Positions 36,081 through 48,044 are shown, counted from the stretch's first letter. The stretch: 64,000 nt of DNA from Microcebus murinus (GCF_040939455.1 NC_134112.1:19060501-19124500), one strand, 5' to 3'. The notes: a model not told the origin generated them from the letters alone. Numbers and translations: made by a program.

Positions 36081-36199
36081 AATACTTACTAGTTTCTCAT
36101 AGGAAAGTTTAAAATGTAGTTCCAATTGACTTTTTCTTGCTATTACAGAGACATCATAGAATAATTCATTTTAAACACTTTTAATTGATAACATTATGA

Positions 36200-36236
36200 T
36201 AAAATTATATTACTTTAATAATGTAATATAATTTTA
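36200..36236. repeat. Perfect inverted repeat, 14-base arms, 9-base loop
   Basis: Left arm 36200-36213 (taaaattatattac) and right arm 36223-36236 are exact reverse complements. It is AT-only in composition except one C and one G, so may be chance or slippage-derived. The word acattatgat occurs at 36191, 36248 and 36264 around it. Confidence 0.85.
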
Positions 36237-36342
36237 CCACATAAAAACATTATGATACAGTTACATTATGATGCAATTATGAGGAGAAAGCATAATTGAC
36301 ATATTAATTTGAAGGGGAAAAGATCTTTGTTAAGGATCTGGG

Positions 36343-37385
36343 GGGTTTTGTTTGTTTTTTAATTTCAGCATATTATGGTGATACAAATGCTTAGGTTGCA
36401 TATAGTGCCCTTGACTCTCCCTTTCCCCCTCCCCCCTGAGTCAGAGCTTCAAGCATGTCCATCCCCCAGATGATGCACATCGTACTCATTGTGTATGTAC
36501 ATACCCATCCCCTCCTCCACTCTCCCATCTGCCCGACGCCCCATGAATATTATTCCTATATGTGTACTTAGGTGTTGATCAGTTAAAACCAATTTGCTGA
36601 TGAGTACATGTGGTGCTTATTTTTCCATTCTTGGGATACTTCACTTAGTAGAATGGGTTCTAGCTCTATCAGGAAAATACAAGAGGTGCTATATCACCAT
36701 TTTTTCTTATAGCTAAATAGTACTTCACGGTATACATATATCACATTTTATTAACCCACTCATGTATTGCTGGGCACTTGGGTTGTTTCCATAGCTTTGC
36801 AATTGTGAATTGTGTTGCTATAAACATTCAAATGCAGGTGTCTTTTTTTATAGAATGTCTTTTGTTCTTTTGGGTAGATGCCCAGTAATGGGATTGCTGG
36901 ATCAAATGGTAGATCTACTTGTATGGCTTTAAGTTATCTCCATATTGCTTTCACAGACATTGCACTAGTTTGCAGTCCCAACAGCAGTGTAAGAGTGTTC
37001 CTATCTCTCCGCATTCATGCCAACATTAATCGTTTGGGGACTTTCTGATAAAGGCCATTCTCACTGGAAATAAGTGATATCTCATTGTGGTTTTGATTTT
37101 CATTTCCCTGATGATTAGAGATGTTGAGCATTTTTTTATATGTTTGTTTGGCCATTATTCTGTCTTCTTTTGAAAAGTTTCTGTTCATATCCTTTGCCCA
37201 CTTTTTGATAGAGTTGTTTGATTTTTTTTTTTTTTTTTTGCTGTTTTTTCTGAGTTCTAGTCATCAGCCCTTTATCGGATGTGTAGCTTGCAAATATTTT
37301 CTCCCATTCTGTAGGTTGTCTGTTTGCTCTCGTGATAGTTTCTTTGGCTGTGCAGAAACTTGTTAATATCATTTTGTATATTTTT
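36343..37385 (-). mobile_element. Young strepsirrhine L1, 5'-truncated, antisense
   Basis: Read on the minus strand this is the ORF2 end and 3' UTR of an L1. The 3' terminus (at 36343-36380) is the reverse of 'cataatatgctgaaattaaa', almost identical in layout to the tail of the plus copy at 54960-54995. It carries the C-rich (G-rich on the sense strand) 3' UTR tracts at 36414-36437 and 36505-36543. The inserted end near 37385 is within ORF2 at 'tttctgcacagccaaagaaa'. Old-type L1 text at 5923-8892 is clearly different, so this is a separate family. Confidence 0.85.
36640..37385 (-). pseudogene. L1 ORF2 C-terminal remnant
   Basis: Minus-strand coding remnant of the L1 ORF2 protein C-terminal region. 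The frame 37136-37408 includes [12 protein letters not shown] and P-T-E-W-E-K-I-F, standard ORF2 text just after the RT domain. A T-rich run at 37221-37239 (poly-Lys in translation) and later breaks disrupt it. No RT active site lies in this truncated copy. Confidence 0.75.
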
Positions 37386-37389
37386 ATAT

Positions 37390-38140
37390 GGATGATATAG
37401 GGTATCAAGTTGTATCATACTTTGATTTCACTGGTTATATTAAGAAAGTAATATAATTTTACTCTAAAATGACAATATTTTAAATATGCTGGAAATTAAC
37501 TTTATTATACAAGCTTTTAAATTTGCATTGAAAATATAGGATGTCAAATTAAGAATATGTTGGATAGACATCATTTTTAAATTATTTTAGCAAAAGTAGA
37601 AAAATGTTGAAGTGCTCTGGTATATACTCTCATAAAGAAAATGAAGTATTCAAGCTCTGTAAGTGTGGTGACTGTGTATAAATAGGTCTCAGCATCCTGG
37701 TGCTCACATTCCTAAATTCTGAGTTCAAGGCATGAACTGAAATCCAAGACAACCTCAGTCTTGCTAAAATAATTTCAGCAGTTGTAGCTATGGGGCTCAG
37801 GTGGCTGAAACCATCCAAATTTGATCTTGTACATGGTTGAATCACAGTATCAGTCAAACCTACAGCTCTCAAAAACTCTCTGTGAATGACAGGAGATCAT
37901 AAAAGAATGGAAACTATTGGAGAACTTGGGGAAATTGGAGAACCCTAACTTATAATTCTGAACCACCAAACTTGCTGAGGCAGCCCCTCTACTTTATTGA
38001 GGTGGCCTCTCTTGACTGATTTTCTCATACCCCAACCTCTCATTATCTTCTTATCATAAGCTAAAGTTGTAGCTCAACATGCCCCTTGAGGTGATTACAA
38101 AATTAAACTGGAGAAGAAAAAATTTACATATGACTTATAT
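37390..38140. other. AT-rich unique sequence
   Basis: No gene seen. The frame 37630-37872 minus is unsupported. Confidence 0.4.
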
Positions 38141-38144
38141 TCTA

Positions 38145-38255
38145 TAGCTGAATGTTGGTTAAGGCTACACAGGTGCATGTATTTGTCAAAACCCACCAAT
38201 TGTACATTCAAGCTCTGTGCATTTTACTACATGTAAATTTTAAATCAAAAGAAAA
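38145..38255 (+). repeat. Old L1 3' end fragment
   Basis: 'tgtatttgtcaaaacccacc', 'aattgtacattcaagctctg' and 'tgcattttactacatgtaaa' are the sense L1M terminus. Confidence 0.75.
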
Positions 38256-38379
38256 CAATCTGTAAATAAATATTTAACACTACTCACTGATATGTATGTT
38301 GAACTTTTGGGGAGAAGTATACCAAATTTGCAACGTACTTTGAAATGTACAAAAGCAAAATAGATTAAAGAAAGATAGA

Positions 38380-38510
38380 AGGATAGAGAAATAGATATGT
38401 GATAAAACACATGATAAATGTTAATGGTAGTAGATATACACGTGCCCATTGTAAAACTCTTTTGTTTCTTTATATTTAAAATGTTTTATAATAAACTGCT
38501 AAAAATTTAA
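38380..38510 (+). repeat. Probable old LINE 3' end
   Basis: 'tacacgtgcccattgtaaaa' and 'atgttttataataaactgct' resemble old L1 tails of the 'ttttcataataaaatgtt' kind. Confidence 0.45.
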
Positions 38511-38651
38511 TGACTGATGATTTTTATAGAAGAAATAAGAAATATTTATAGACTTTTTTCTGGTAGTGCTTATCTAAAAAGGAAGGAAGTCAATTTTTAA
38601 AAATCAGGTTAAAGCTGATTTTAATCTGTACAATTGAGAATAATGGCCATT

Positions 38652-38679
38652 CATCCATTCCCAGATTTGGGAATGGATG
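38652..38679. repeat. Perfect hairpin, 11-base arms, 6-base loop
   Basis: catccattccc (38652-38662) and gggaatggatg (38669-38679) are exact reverse complements around the loop agattt. Unlike the AT-rich palindromes here it has a GC-containing stem. No terminator or RNA role can be claimed. Confidence 0.85.
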
Positions 38680-38689
38680 GACTCCTTAT

Positions 38690-39175
38690 ATGGGGCAGAC
38701 TGTTAACTCTTGAGAGAGGATGCTACAATCCTAATCACACAGACTTAAAAAAAGAAAAAAGAAAAAAACCTAGAAATCTACCTCTATCCTTTCTCAAAGA
38801 TATTGTGGGAAAATTATTGGGATCGAGTAACAAATAGTTTTGACTCTAGACCACCTTCTAGTAGACCTGGTGAGACCCAGATCTCATTTTGTGGCTATAT
38901 CACTTGCTCTTAGGTGCAGAGATGAAAAGAAAATCAACACGCAGAATTTCTACACTGAATGCCAAATTCATGAGTGAAGACATTATAGTAGAAGGGCAAA
39001 GTTGGAGCCCTGAAGCTCTCCCTTCATGTCAAAGAAATAAATAAAAAACAATAGTGTATCACTACGTAGATTAGAGTTTAGTGCCACTGTCAATCACAAA
39101 ACTTACAGGGGTGGCAATTTCCCTCATATTCCTAATTATCTAAAGTCAAATATGTAAAAGATGTATTATGAGGTT
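38690..39175 (+). other. Possible upstream remains of the same retroviral element
   Basis: No frame survives and no protein motif could be named, but the segment directly precedes the reverse-transcriptase remnant and lacks other repeats. A homopurine tract 'aaaaaaagaaaaaagaaaaa' is near 38747. Confidence 0.25.
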
Positions 39176-39177
39176 GA

Positions 39178-39519
39178 TCATGTGGAATAACTTTAATTAC
39201 AGCTGAGAATTGGAGCAAGGGATATAGTCCTGATACCTGGTATGCAATTATTAAACTGACAAATGCTTTTTACTGCTTCCCACTAAACAGAAATAACCAG
39301 AAGCAGTATACTTTTAACCAACAGGGACAGCAGTACATATTACCTCATGGTTACATCTCCTCTGCAAGTATATACCACAATTTAATTGTGGGAAACTTTA
39401 TCATTCCAGCTATTCTCAAGTCAATGATTACATTGATCTATTACATAGATAAATTCACTAAAGGAGTAATGCCTCTATTAGAAAATTCAGTAATAATTCT
39501 ATTGAATTGGAAGATTGAA
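39178..39519 (+). pseudogene. Endogenous retrovirus pol remnant (reverse transcriptase palm, ERV-L-like)
   Basis: An uninterrupted frame of 114 codons with no Met start, between a TGA at 39175 and a TGA at 39520. The translation follows the order of a retroviral reverse transcriptase: a segment around N-W (39208) corresponding to the region before motif A, motif A at about 39241-39280 (W-Y-A-I-I-K-L-T-N-A-F), a Q-G-Q-Q-Y block at 39322-39336, motif B as L-P-H-G-Y at 39340-39354, H-N-L near 39376, and motif C near 39433 as Y-I-D-K. In ERV-L-type pol the motif A position has a catalytic Asp where Lys is seen here, and motif C has two Asp of which the second is Lys here, so it is catalytically dead. 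No flanking LTR or gag was firmly identified. It is a fixed, ancient copy; class assignment (III/ERV-L) rests on overall motif wording. Confidence 0.65.
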
Positions 39520-39524
39520 TGATT

Positions 39525-40330
39525 CCATTGAATTTGGTCTTCTTCATAACATTAAGTAAACAGATATAAAAAGGGGTTACAGTGTTGACTATAATTATTG
39601 CTCATAATTGCCAAGAAAATATAGCGATGATTTTGCACACTATGGCTAGAGAGAAATACAGATGAAACTCAATCGGTGCCCTCATATTACTAAATCTATC
39701 AGTAAAAATGAATATTAATAGAAAACTACCACAGTGCTGTAGTGAGAGGATTACTAGGGGCTCAGATCTCTTAGGAATTAAGGTTTAATTCATCTCCTTG
39801 GCTAACGAACGAACATCAATCAGCTCATGTATAGAAAGTAAATATTAGTTGAGAATAAAGAGAAAATAAACTAGGTAGAGGAGCAAGAATGTGCAAATAC
39901 CAGGCAGCCACAGCCTCATGATCGCTTGCCTAAAAGTGTAGCTTACCTGAAACCCCTTCCTTCCTTATTGTCTCAAGCATATATATATATATATATACTT
40001 GATATATATAGGATATATAAAAAAAATAGAGGTAAAGTAAGCACAACTTGGAGATTCTAGACTTGGAGGAGGAGGCAACACTTGATGAAACTTTGGGTAT
40101 CTCCTTTTCGGGAAGTTGTGAGTGCATTTTTTTAGGTGGATAGTTAGATGAAAGCATTGTTTTTGGAAAGGGAAAGGATGCATGTTGTTTGTGGGCCGAT
40201 AAAGGGACTGTCTGAGTATGGTAAGTGGCAGAGGTCCACCGCTCAATGCACAGGAAGTCAATGAGAACAGTTACTCCCTTTCTGTACCCCCTGGCAACTA
40301 GAGAGGAGCTTAACACGATTGGTGCTCTTA
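39525..40330. other. Unrecognised sequence after the retroviral remnant
   Basis: Could include further retroviral interior or an LTR ('gataaagggactgtctgagt' at about 40198, 'aggtccaccgctcaatgcac' near 40231), but I cannot name it. A (TA)n tract is at 39979-39998. Frames at 39930-40316 minus lie over this. Confidence 0.3.
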
Positions 40331-40334
40331 ATTG

Positions 40335-42260
40335 AAAGACATTGAAACAGGTGACAATTATTTGCTGTCGTGATGATGTTGAGAGTTCAGCTGCCCAATA
40401 ATTTCAAAGTGTGCGTGAGTGACAATACAAATGGAAACATCCTGAGGCTCTTTTAATGATGTGAACTTGGCCATATTTCCTTTAGCCTAGCTTCTCTTAA
40501 TTTCTATCTCTCTTCTAAGCATTATTCCATAAGACTTCCCAAGACATTTTTAGCTATATGCTATCAATCCGATAAATCCATTTTCTTATGTTATCCCAGA
40601 ATTTGTGTCCATTGTTTAAAGCCCAAACTCATGACTCATGAAGAAATCTATCTAATCCATTCTATTCAGAAGGTTATGCAACAATGAAAATTCACTGTTC
40701 TCACAGATTTTTATTCTCAAGAGGTGGAAATACATAAGGAAGCAGGATAACCAATCTTCTGTTTCATCTAAGGGAAGGAAAATCTCATAATGACTCATCA
40801 GACATATCTGAGACATGAGAAACTGAATCTACTTATTATTTTGATGTATATTTACTTATGAATAAATTTGAGCCTTTTCATATATTTATTAGCCTAATAT
40901 ATTTTCTGTAGACTGATTATTCATATTTTCTGTGTATTTTTGATATTCGATTATTTTTCTTTTATTATCAGCCTCTCTTGCAGTCAAGTGTATACATATA
41001 AGTGAGTTCTAGGCTATGAAATGTGAGTAGAAGTGATATGGGCTACCTTCAACCCTATTGCCCAAGAAATCACACACACATCATCGTTTATGCCTTTGCC
41101 TGTTTGTCAGGTTTCTAGGATGCACGGTGAACCTCAAAGCAACAAGAGTGAGCCTAAGTTGCTGATTGCTGCTTGCCAATTACAAACACTCATTTTGAAT
41201 TCTGTGTGAATAAGAAATAGACTTCTCCTATCATTTTGCATTGAGCCATTTTGCATTTTGCCATTTGTTTATTACCATAGTTGGACTTACCCTGGCTAAA
41301 AAATCTCTTCAGCATTAAATATAGAAGACTGAATCTAAAACATCATAAACATATGGATAGCAACTCCACCAAAGAGATTCATTTCCTTCATCAATATCTG
41401 GGCATAAGCAGGGTGCTAAATTTAGGCAGATTTTATTCTCAGTTTTCACATTCTCTATTTTGGAGATAAATATACATATTATGTATATATATTTAAAAGG
41501 GCTGTTCATAATATGTTCTCATTATATTAACAATTGCCGGATACTTTCCCAGACAGCCTTTGTGTCTGTTTGCAGAGCTATTCTTAGTAATTGACAGGGC
41601 ACTGGACTCAAACAGCATCTTTATGTCCATTTAGGGAGACAGACCCTGCAGAGAACCACACCAATCTCTGGCATAATGACTCAAGACAGCAAAGTCAACA
41701 TTCATTGCCATATTCCCTTCTGGCAAATGTGTCTGGGTATAAGTGACGCGTGTTGATACAGCAGAAAATCCAATTCACTTCCTCTCTAAGACAGAGTAAA
41801 AACAAAATGAGGCAAAATTTTTTTCTGCAAAACAGAGACACATCAGCTTGGAAGAAGAACAGCCTACATGCTCTTCCTACATAAGAAATGCACATTCCCA
41901 GAGCAGTGGATCTTCTTGTCAGGGAAGGTCCTCTGTCCCTAATTAGGTTCATACTTAGGAGTGGGGCAGAGCCACTGTCCAAAGTCACATTGTGTTCCTG
42001 ATGCTTCCTGGGACCTTATCAGGACACTTATAAGGATGCTTATCTCCTGGAAACTGCTTGACCCAGAACCGGTGCACATAACACGCCCTGCAGAGATTCA
42101 GGAGGAAAGATACCCACTGAAAGAGATTTGAATCCTGAGCAAGAAAACACACCCACCCATCCTTCCCCTGTTTCTGGTTTTATGTGGTTTTAATCAAAAG
42201 CAGTCCTGCTGCTCCCTTTGAAAACTGCCACCGCAGGCTCTTGAGATAGAAAACGTCCTG
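40335..42260. other. Mostly unique sequence, no gene supported
   Basis: At 40960-41110 'cagcctctcttgcagtcaag' and 'gaaatgtgagtagaagtgat' resemble the start of the unresolved LTR-like repeat also seen at 17970. The rest is unrecognised. Frames at 41281-41509 and 41695-41988 have no domain. Confidence 0.35.
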
Positions 42261-42264
42261 TCTT

Positions 42265-42475
42265 CTGTCCTCACACTTCCTCCCCTGCTTCACTCTGGGG
42301 CAGAACACATCACGTGGTGTTCTAACTCTTACTTAATCTTATTTAATCTAACTCCTATTTAATTCCCTTCAAGACTGCAAGTTCCTCAGGAACACAGAGT
42401 CAGCCATATTCATCTTTGCATGTCTGGTACCTAGCTCAGTGGCCACCATGCACTAAAAACTCACGAGTTGGAAAC
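42265..42475 (+). repeat. L2 3' end
   Basis: 'agactgcaagttcctcagga', 'atctttgcatgtctggtacc' and 'tagctcagtggccaccatgc' are the sense L2 3' end. Confidence 0.65.
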
Positions 42476-42479
42476 AATT

Positions 42480-45430
42480 TATTATTATGTGCTCAGAAAA
42501 AAATCTATAATGAATTCATAAATGCATGATTAATCATATCAAATGTTTCCATATGGGTAGTAAATGTAACCAAGAGAGTCAGAGACTCAGAGGTGGGGAA
42601 ACCTTGTACACGGAGCATCTCTCGACATTTCCTTTGAGCTCAGAACTGATCATTTGACTTGAATTTAGGTGATAGCCATTTGACATTGGCATATGGTAAA
42701 AGGTCAAAAGAAGGAAATTTAGAAGCAGTCATAAAAATGGGAGAAGAAGCAGTTTACATCATCACAAAAGCTGCTTAGAGGGAGGAGGTGGCTGTGGGTA
42801 AATGAAGGCAGAAACTGGCTCACTGTTCTACAGTTTTGCAGTTAGAAGATCTTGACAGATTTTAAGAACCACACATGCATAAGAGGCTCTAATAATGGGT
42901 GAGTACCTCAGAAAAGGGCAATGCCAGTTTTCCCTCAAACTGTCCTAAAATGGACAGAGCAGACTGATGGGGCAGAATATGGATACATATTATACAAAGT
43001 GAACTTCTACCCACTTCTGAGAGCAGTGATTTTGAGGCAGCACTAAATGTCTGGTAACCACTCTTTCTAAAGTCAATTATTTAGACAAATGGCTCATCAA
43101 ATCCCTGAGAGTTACTTCCCTCCAGTATGATCTCCCCTTAAGATCTGCAGTGAGTACTCTGGGGCCAGCTGAGCTATCGATTTGGGAAGGAACCCTGACC
43201 TTCACCCCGGCCACCACTTAGTACCAGAGACTCTGCAGAGCAAGTAGACTGAGATATCAGCTTCCTTGCCTGCTTAAGGCCCTGCCCCAACTCTCTCTGT
43301 GTTCACTGCCTGGGCAGGAAGCCTTCCAAGGCAGCTCCGGCTTTGTGGGTGGACCAAATTTTGGTTAAGGGTACTCTGTAGAAAGTAATATATGGAATCA
43401 CAGCACTGTAAAGTCAACGGTGGCATAGTAGGTCAAGCACACAGAGATCTGATGAGTGTACAAGCCTTGGCCACATGTTCACATCATCGATCATAGTCCA
43501 TACAGAGTCCACAGAGGACTATTTGGGAGTGGAATCATCTACTCTCTTCAACTTATTTCTTCACCGTTTTTATGGGGAGAGGTGCTTTGATCTAGAGTCA
43601 CGTGACTGCTCTGTGACTCCATGTGGCTACTTTGCTCATAGTCAGTGACACAATCCCTTCCCTTCAGACCTAGTCTGCCTTCCCTCCTCCTTTCCCCTCA
43701 AGACCTTTAAGTTCTTTGTTGCTCCTTTCAGGCCTCTGCCTTCTCAGTTCACCTGGTTCCTCTCTTGATGCGTGGTGGGCATAGCAAAAAGACAAGCGCC
43801 TCAGACCTTTCTACGGTCATGAATGACCTCTCCATAATAGCTTCCATACTTATGCTTAAAGTGTCCCTGTCTATTTCTCTGCTTTCATGTTTCATGGCTT
43901 GAAGATCAGTATGTCTGAAGTGTGGAGAAGGGAAAAAATGGAGAGGCAGCCCGCCCCCTCCTCCAAGATGTGGTTGGGCACATCTGTAAGTTCAAGAATC
44001 CAATAGTGGCAACCAGGAAGACAAAGGCTTCAATAAATGAGTGAACTTCCTTCAAATGGCAGTCATGAGACAGTCTGGACAAGAGGATGTAGATTCATCA
44101 TACATCTGAGAGTGTGAGACCCCTCTTTCCATCTGAGCCATTTTGGACCTTCCATAAGCCACCTTCCGCTTGGGTTGGGAACTCCAAGATTTTGTCCCGG
44201 AAACTCTGAGTTCATAAATTCACCCATGGGATAAAAAAAATAAAAGATAAGTTAGTAATTTGGTAGTCATTAATACTAATTAAATTAATATAAGTAGGAA
44301 ATATTTCAATAAAGGAGCAGCATCAACAACCCCAAAGAAATTAAGCAGGGTGAAGATGAAGGCCAACCATAATGAGGCCAATTGTTTTTGATACTCTATC
44401 CTTGCCGGGACTAATCAGTCCTTCAGGAGGGGTATGAGAGTCATAAATGAGTCTATAGTTGTACTTTGAATAAAGCTAGATATAAAATTTCTTCCCTTGA
44501 AGAAAGGGAAATAGCATGAACTTGCTCACTGGAGTGACCTTCCCAAGGGAAGTCTCTTCTTTTCATTGCCTCAGGCGATCCCTGGTTGAGACCATCTTCA
44601 TCTCTTACTAGCCTTCTGACCTTGGGGCTCCCCACCCTCCCATCTCTCCATTTCCTGATGCCAGAACGCATTCTACGCTTCTCAATTGGCTACGGATTAA
44701 AGTACAGACTCTAAGCATAATATATTTTCTGGGCCTTTTGAGGCCACTAAATTTCAAAGATTTTCTAAGAAGCACATTTTCTTTTTTTCACATTTAACAT
44801 CTCTGAAATCAGCTTGTGTCTTAAAATCTCTGGCAGCCATGTGGCCGGTCTGATGTGGTTGCCACCGCCTGAGGACACACATCAGAATTTGCAGAATGGG
44901 TGTCGGCAGCTTGGAGGAAACTCAGGGAAAAGTGAAGCACTCCTTTAAGAAATGCCACATTCCAGAGCTCGCTGTGGCACAGGGGACAATATTGCCTGAA
45001 ATCGCAGGACTTCTATGACTTGACTCAAGATGCTGAAAGCGAAGGTGTTTTAAGCATTTTTGAACCAACTTATTTTGCTTGTATTTTCATTCCTACTTAT
45101 GCATGGGAATCATATATGGTATCTAACTAATTCTAAAAGAGTTCCTTCAATAAAACAAATATGTTGAGTGCCACAGTCTAGTTGGCTGGGATCTTTCTTT
45201 CTGAGTGCTGCATTAAATAATGGTGATTCTTACAGTGGATAGTGTTTTTAGATTTGATTGAAATGAAATATCCCAGTCTAATCATCCAATTAATTCCTTG
45301 TTTTTCTGCCTCTGCCCGCTAGTGGTTTCTGAATCAGAGGTATATATTTTTCTATCTTTGTTTATTCCATTTATCTACTGGAATTTTATTAACATTCATC
45401 TCTACCTGTTGGAATTCTACCGGATTCTGT
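42480..45430. other. Unique, repeat-poor stretch, no gene supported
   Basis: Nearly 3 kb without a repeat I could name. The frame 44453-44671 minus is short and domain-free. Sites such as 'tgagttggc' or isolated splice-like words are not enough to call an exon. Confidence 0.4.
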
Positions 45431-45434
45431 AAAA

Positions 45435-45540
45435 GCCAGCTTAAATGTAACATACTCCATGAAATCTTTACCGTATCACTCCTGTCATGACCTCCTCCAG
45501 GCTCTGTAATCCTACAGTGCTTGTACATCTGTTCAACTTC
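45435..45540 (+). repeat. L2 fragment
   Basis: 'gccagcttaaatgtaacata', 'ctccatgaaatctttaccgt' match L2 3' UTR text ('ctcaaatgtcacctcctc..gaggccttccctga'). Confidence 0.6.
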
Positions 45541-45544
45541 AGAT

Positions 45545-45800
45545 ACAGTAAACTCTTTTGGATCCTCCTATGTCCTGAGCCCAATGGTAGGCACTTTATC
45601 CTACGTTAAACCACTTAACCACCACAACAACCTTTTGTGTTAGGAATTAGCCTCCATCCTTCAGATCCATTTAACTGAATTTGGAGAGAAAAGTTGTCTT
45701 ATACAATTTCTTACTTAGTAGTGTTATAAACGTAGGCTTTTTGGCCCAAATTCCAATCTATCACTGAACACCAGCTTTGTTTTCTCCACAGCCTCCCCCA
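45545..45800 (-). repeat. MIR SINE, antisense
   Basis: 'tcctgagcccaatggtaggc', 'aaccaccacaacaacctttt' and 'acttagtagtgttataaacg' follow an antisense MIR, strongly diverged. Confidence 0.6.
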
Positions 45801-46259
45801 TCTGCATATTGAATAAGTTGTATTGAATTTAACTGAATGTGAAATGCAAAATATCATCCAGAACTAAGTTTTTTTGATAATAAAATCCCAAATTTATGTG
45901 CAAAACAAGATAAAGTATTTTAAATTGCACTTTCTTGTTATTAGGCTGATATTCTTTGTTAAACCTCATTTGTTTAACAAAAATTAGAATTATGTTTCAT
46001 TGTAAGAAAAGAGCTATAGAAGCTTAGCCTTAGAAATGCCATAATTATTTTTCTTGTTCTTTCTGTTATTTTCTTAAACAACAGTGCAGAACTGCTGAAA
46101 ATTTAACCACAGCAACTAGTTTACATTCAAAGTGTTACGATGTAAGAAATAGAATGTTCCCTGATGCTTGTGGGAAGAGTCAGAGATGGAAAATCAAAAA
46201 GCCTTTCCCGCAAGGAGGAGGAGAGAAGGAATGTCCTTTTCCCAAGTGCTGGGAGTGAC

Positions 46260-46445
46260 AGCAGACCAGTGGACTTTTGGAATCAAACAGACCTGAATCA
46301 CAGTTCAGGCACTCTCTAATTCTGTGACCTTGGGCAAGTTACTTAACCTTGTCGAACATCAATATCCTCATTCACAGAGGGAGGATCAATGAAAATGACA
46401 TTAGCATGTTGCTTTAGGACCAATTGTTAATGGTACATAAATTCA
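46260..46445 (+). repeat. MIR SINE
   Basis: 'ttggaatcaaacagacctga', 'gaccttgggcaagttactta' and 'accttgtcgaacatcaatat' are sense MIR. A short (ATT)n follows at 46450-46467. Confidence 0.9.
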
Positions 46446-46624
46446 AATTATTATTATTATTATTATAGAGGCTACTTCTCCATGGAACATTTGGTCATAT
46501 CCAGAGAGAAGGCTGTGATATAATTTGATTGTTCTTTAAAACAAACAAAAATACTCTTGCTGCTATGTAGAGAATAAATTAGAAGGAATCAAGAGTTGGG
46601 TACAGAAAAGTGACTGTGGTTTTC

Positions 46625-46875
46625 TAAATAAGAGACCATGGTGGTCTGTACGTGGATCATAGCAGTGAAGGCATTGCAAATGTTTACAATGGAGATGATT
46701 TTAGAAGATAGAATCCATACCATTTGGTATCAGATTGGTTGTGAGAGGATGAGGAGGAGCAAGGACTCAAGAGTAACCTCTAGGTCTGTGGATTGAGCAA
46801 CTGGGTAAATGGTGGTATCATTAATTGAGTTGGAGAAGACTGAGGGGACATGAGGAGGGGATCTGGCTGGGGGTT
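46625..46875 (-). repeat. L2 fragment, antisense (pol/3' region)
   Basis: 'gagtaacctctaggtctgtg', 'gattgagcaactgggtaaat', 'ggtggtatcattaattgagt' are the reverse of the L2 'cccagttgctcaagcc' and 'ggcaccaccattc' blocks. Confidence 0.7.
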
Positions 46876-46879
46876 AGGG

Positions 46880-47920
46880 GACTGAATAAAAAATTTACTT
46901 ATAGAACAAAAGTCCATTTTTAGAAATGAATGGCATGGTTTTCAAAACCAAAATTCATATTTTATGTTAATTTTGATGATTTCTTTCTTTCTGTCCACAT
47001 CTAAATTTTGATCTAAGTAAGGGATGTTTTCTTTTCCTCTTCCCTTAGGTAACAGGCAATGACCCAAAGGTCCTTTTATCAGCTGATTCATTCCCAGAAA
47101 ATTTTTTATTTTTCCTTCTCCCAGTTGCAGGCATTGACTAACTATAGAGTTGATTCAGCCATCTTGACTAAATCTTGAAATTCTCCCCACAATTTTCCCT
47201 GCAGGGGTAGTAATTCTGATCCAGGAACTTAGGTCTGTATAGTGAGTTGGCTCCTTAGTACAGCCTGGAGGCAGGACCCCTTTCAGGGCCTGGAAAACTT
47301 GATTGTATCACTTGTCATGCCAAAGCACTTCCCAACCTCATACATTCCTCCACTCTCTCTCAGAATCACTTTCTTAACAAAACCCACATTGTTCTGTTTG
47401 ACTCTTTCCTGATTGATTTGTGGACATAAATTCAATTGTTACCTTATGGTCACCATAATCACAGTTGCAATTTCTATTATTGCTTGCATTTACAATAATC
47501 ACCATTACAACCTGCATCTAAGGAGTGTCCTAAGCTTCCCCTCCCTTGAATTGTCCAAGCAAAGTCATTCTAGATGACCATGACTGATGAGTGGTGGAAT
47601 GGGATGACCTCTAAGCAGATTTCCTCCTCTCAAATTCTGTGGACTACACATTTAATTTTTTGCAGAAACCCAAAAGTGCTTGCTACTCATGTGGCTAATT
47701 TACTGAATTTTTGTAATTATAAGCACATTTTAGTTGATCTTATTCAGCTGAAAAGCTGAATAAGCAGAAAAGGTCTCAGATATATCAGGAAACAAATTAC
47801 TGCTGCTAGCTTTCAGTGAAAAAGAGTGCCCTGTGCAAAGGTATCTAACATATATGTGGAGTGACTAGTTTTAAATGAGCACCTGTTAAGGTGTTAAGGC
47901 ACTATGGTAGAAAATGCTAC
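46880..47920. other. Unique sequence, no gene supported
   Basis: The frame 47574-47759 has no recognisable domain. No repeat named. Confidence 0.4.
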
Positions 47921-47924
47921 AGCC

Positions 47925-48035
47925 TTGGGTTATTGCCATCCTTCTGGCACTAACTAGTGGAGTGCATTTGAACAGGACCTTTCACATCTGTGAGTCTCAA
48001 ATTCTTTATCTGTAAAATATTAATAAAACCCTTTA
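47925..48035 (+). repeat. MIR SINE fragment
   Basis: 'ctacagccttgggttattgc', 'ctgtgagtctcaaattcttt' and 'atctgtaaaatattaataaa' are sense MIR. Confidence 0.7.
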
Positions 48036-48044
48036 ACTAGATCA

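Noticed and set aside
36343..36350. Target-site duplication 'ttgttaa' for the minus L1
   Set aside because: The only match found (near 36328 and 37367) is 7 bases and not directly next to the tail, so not convincing.
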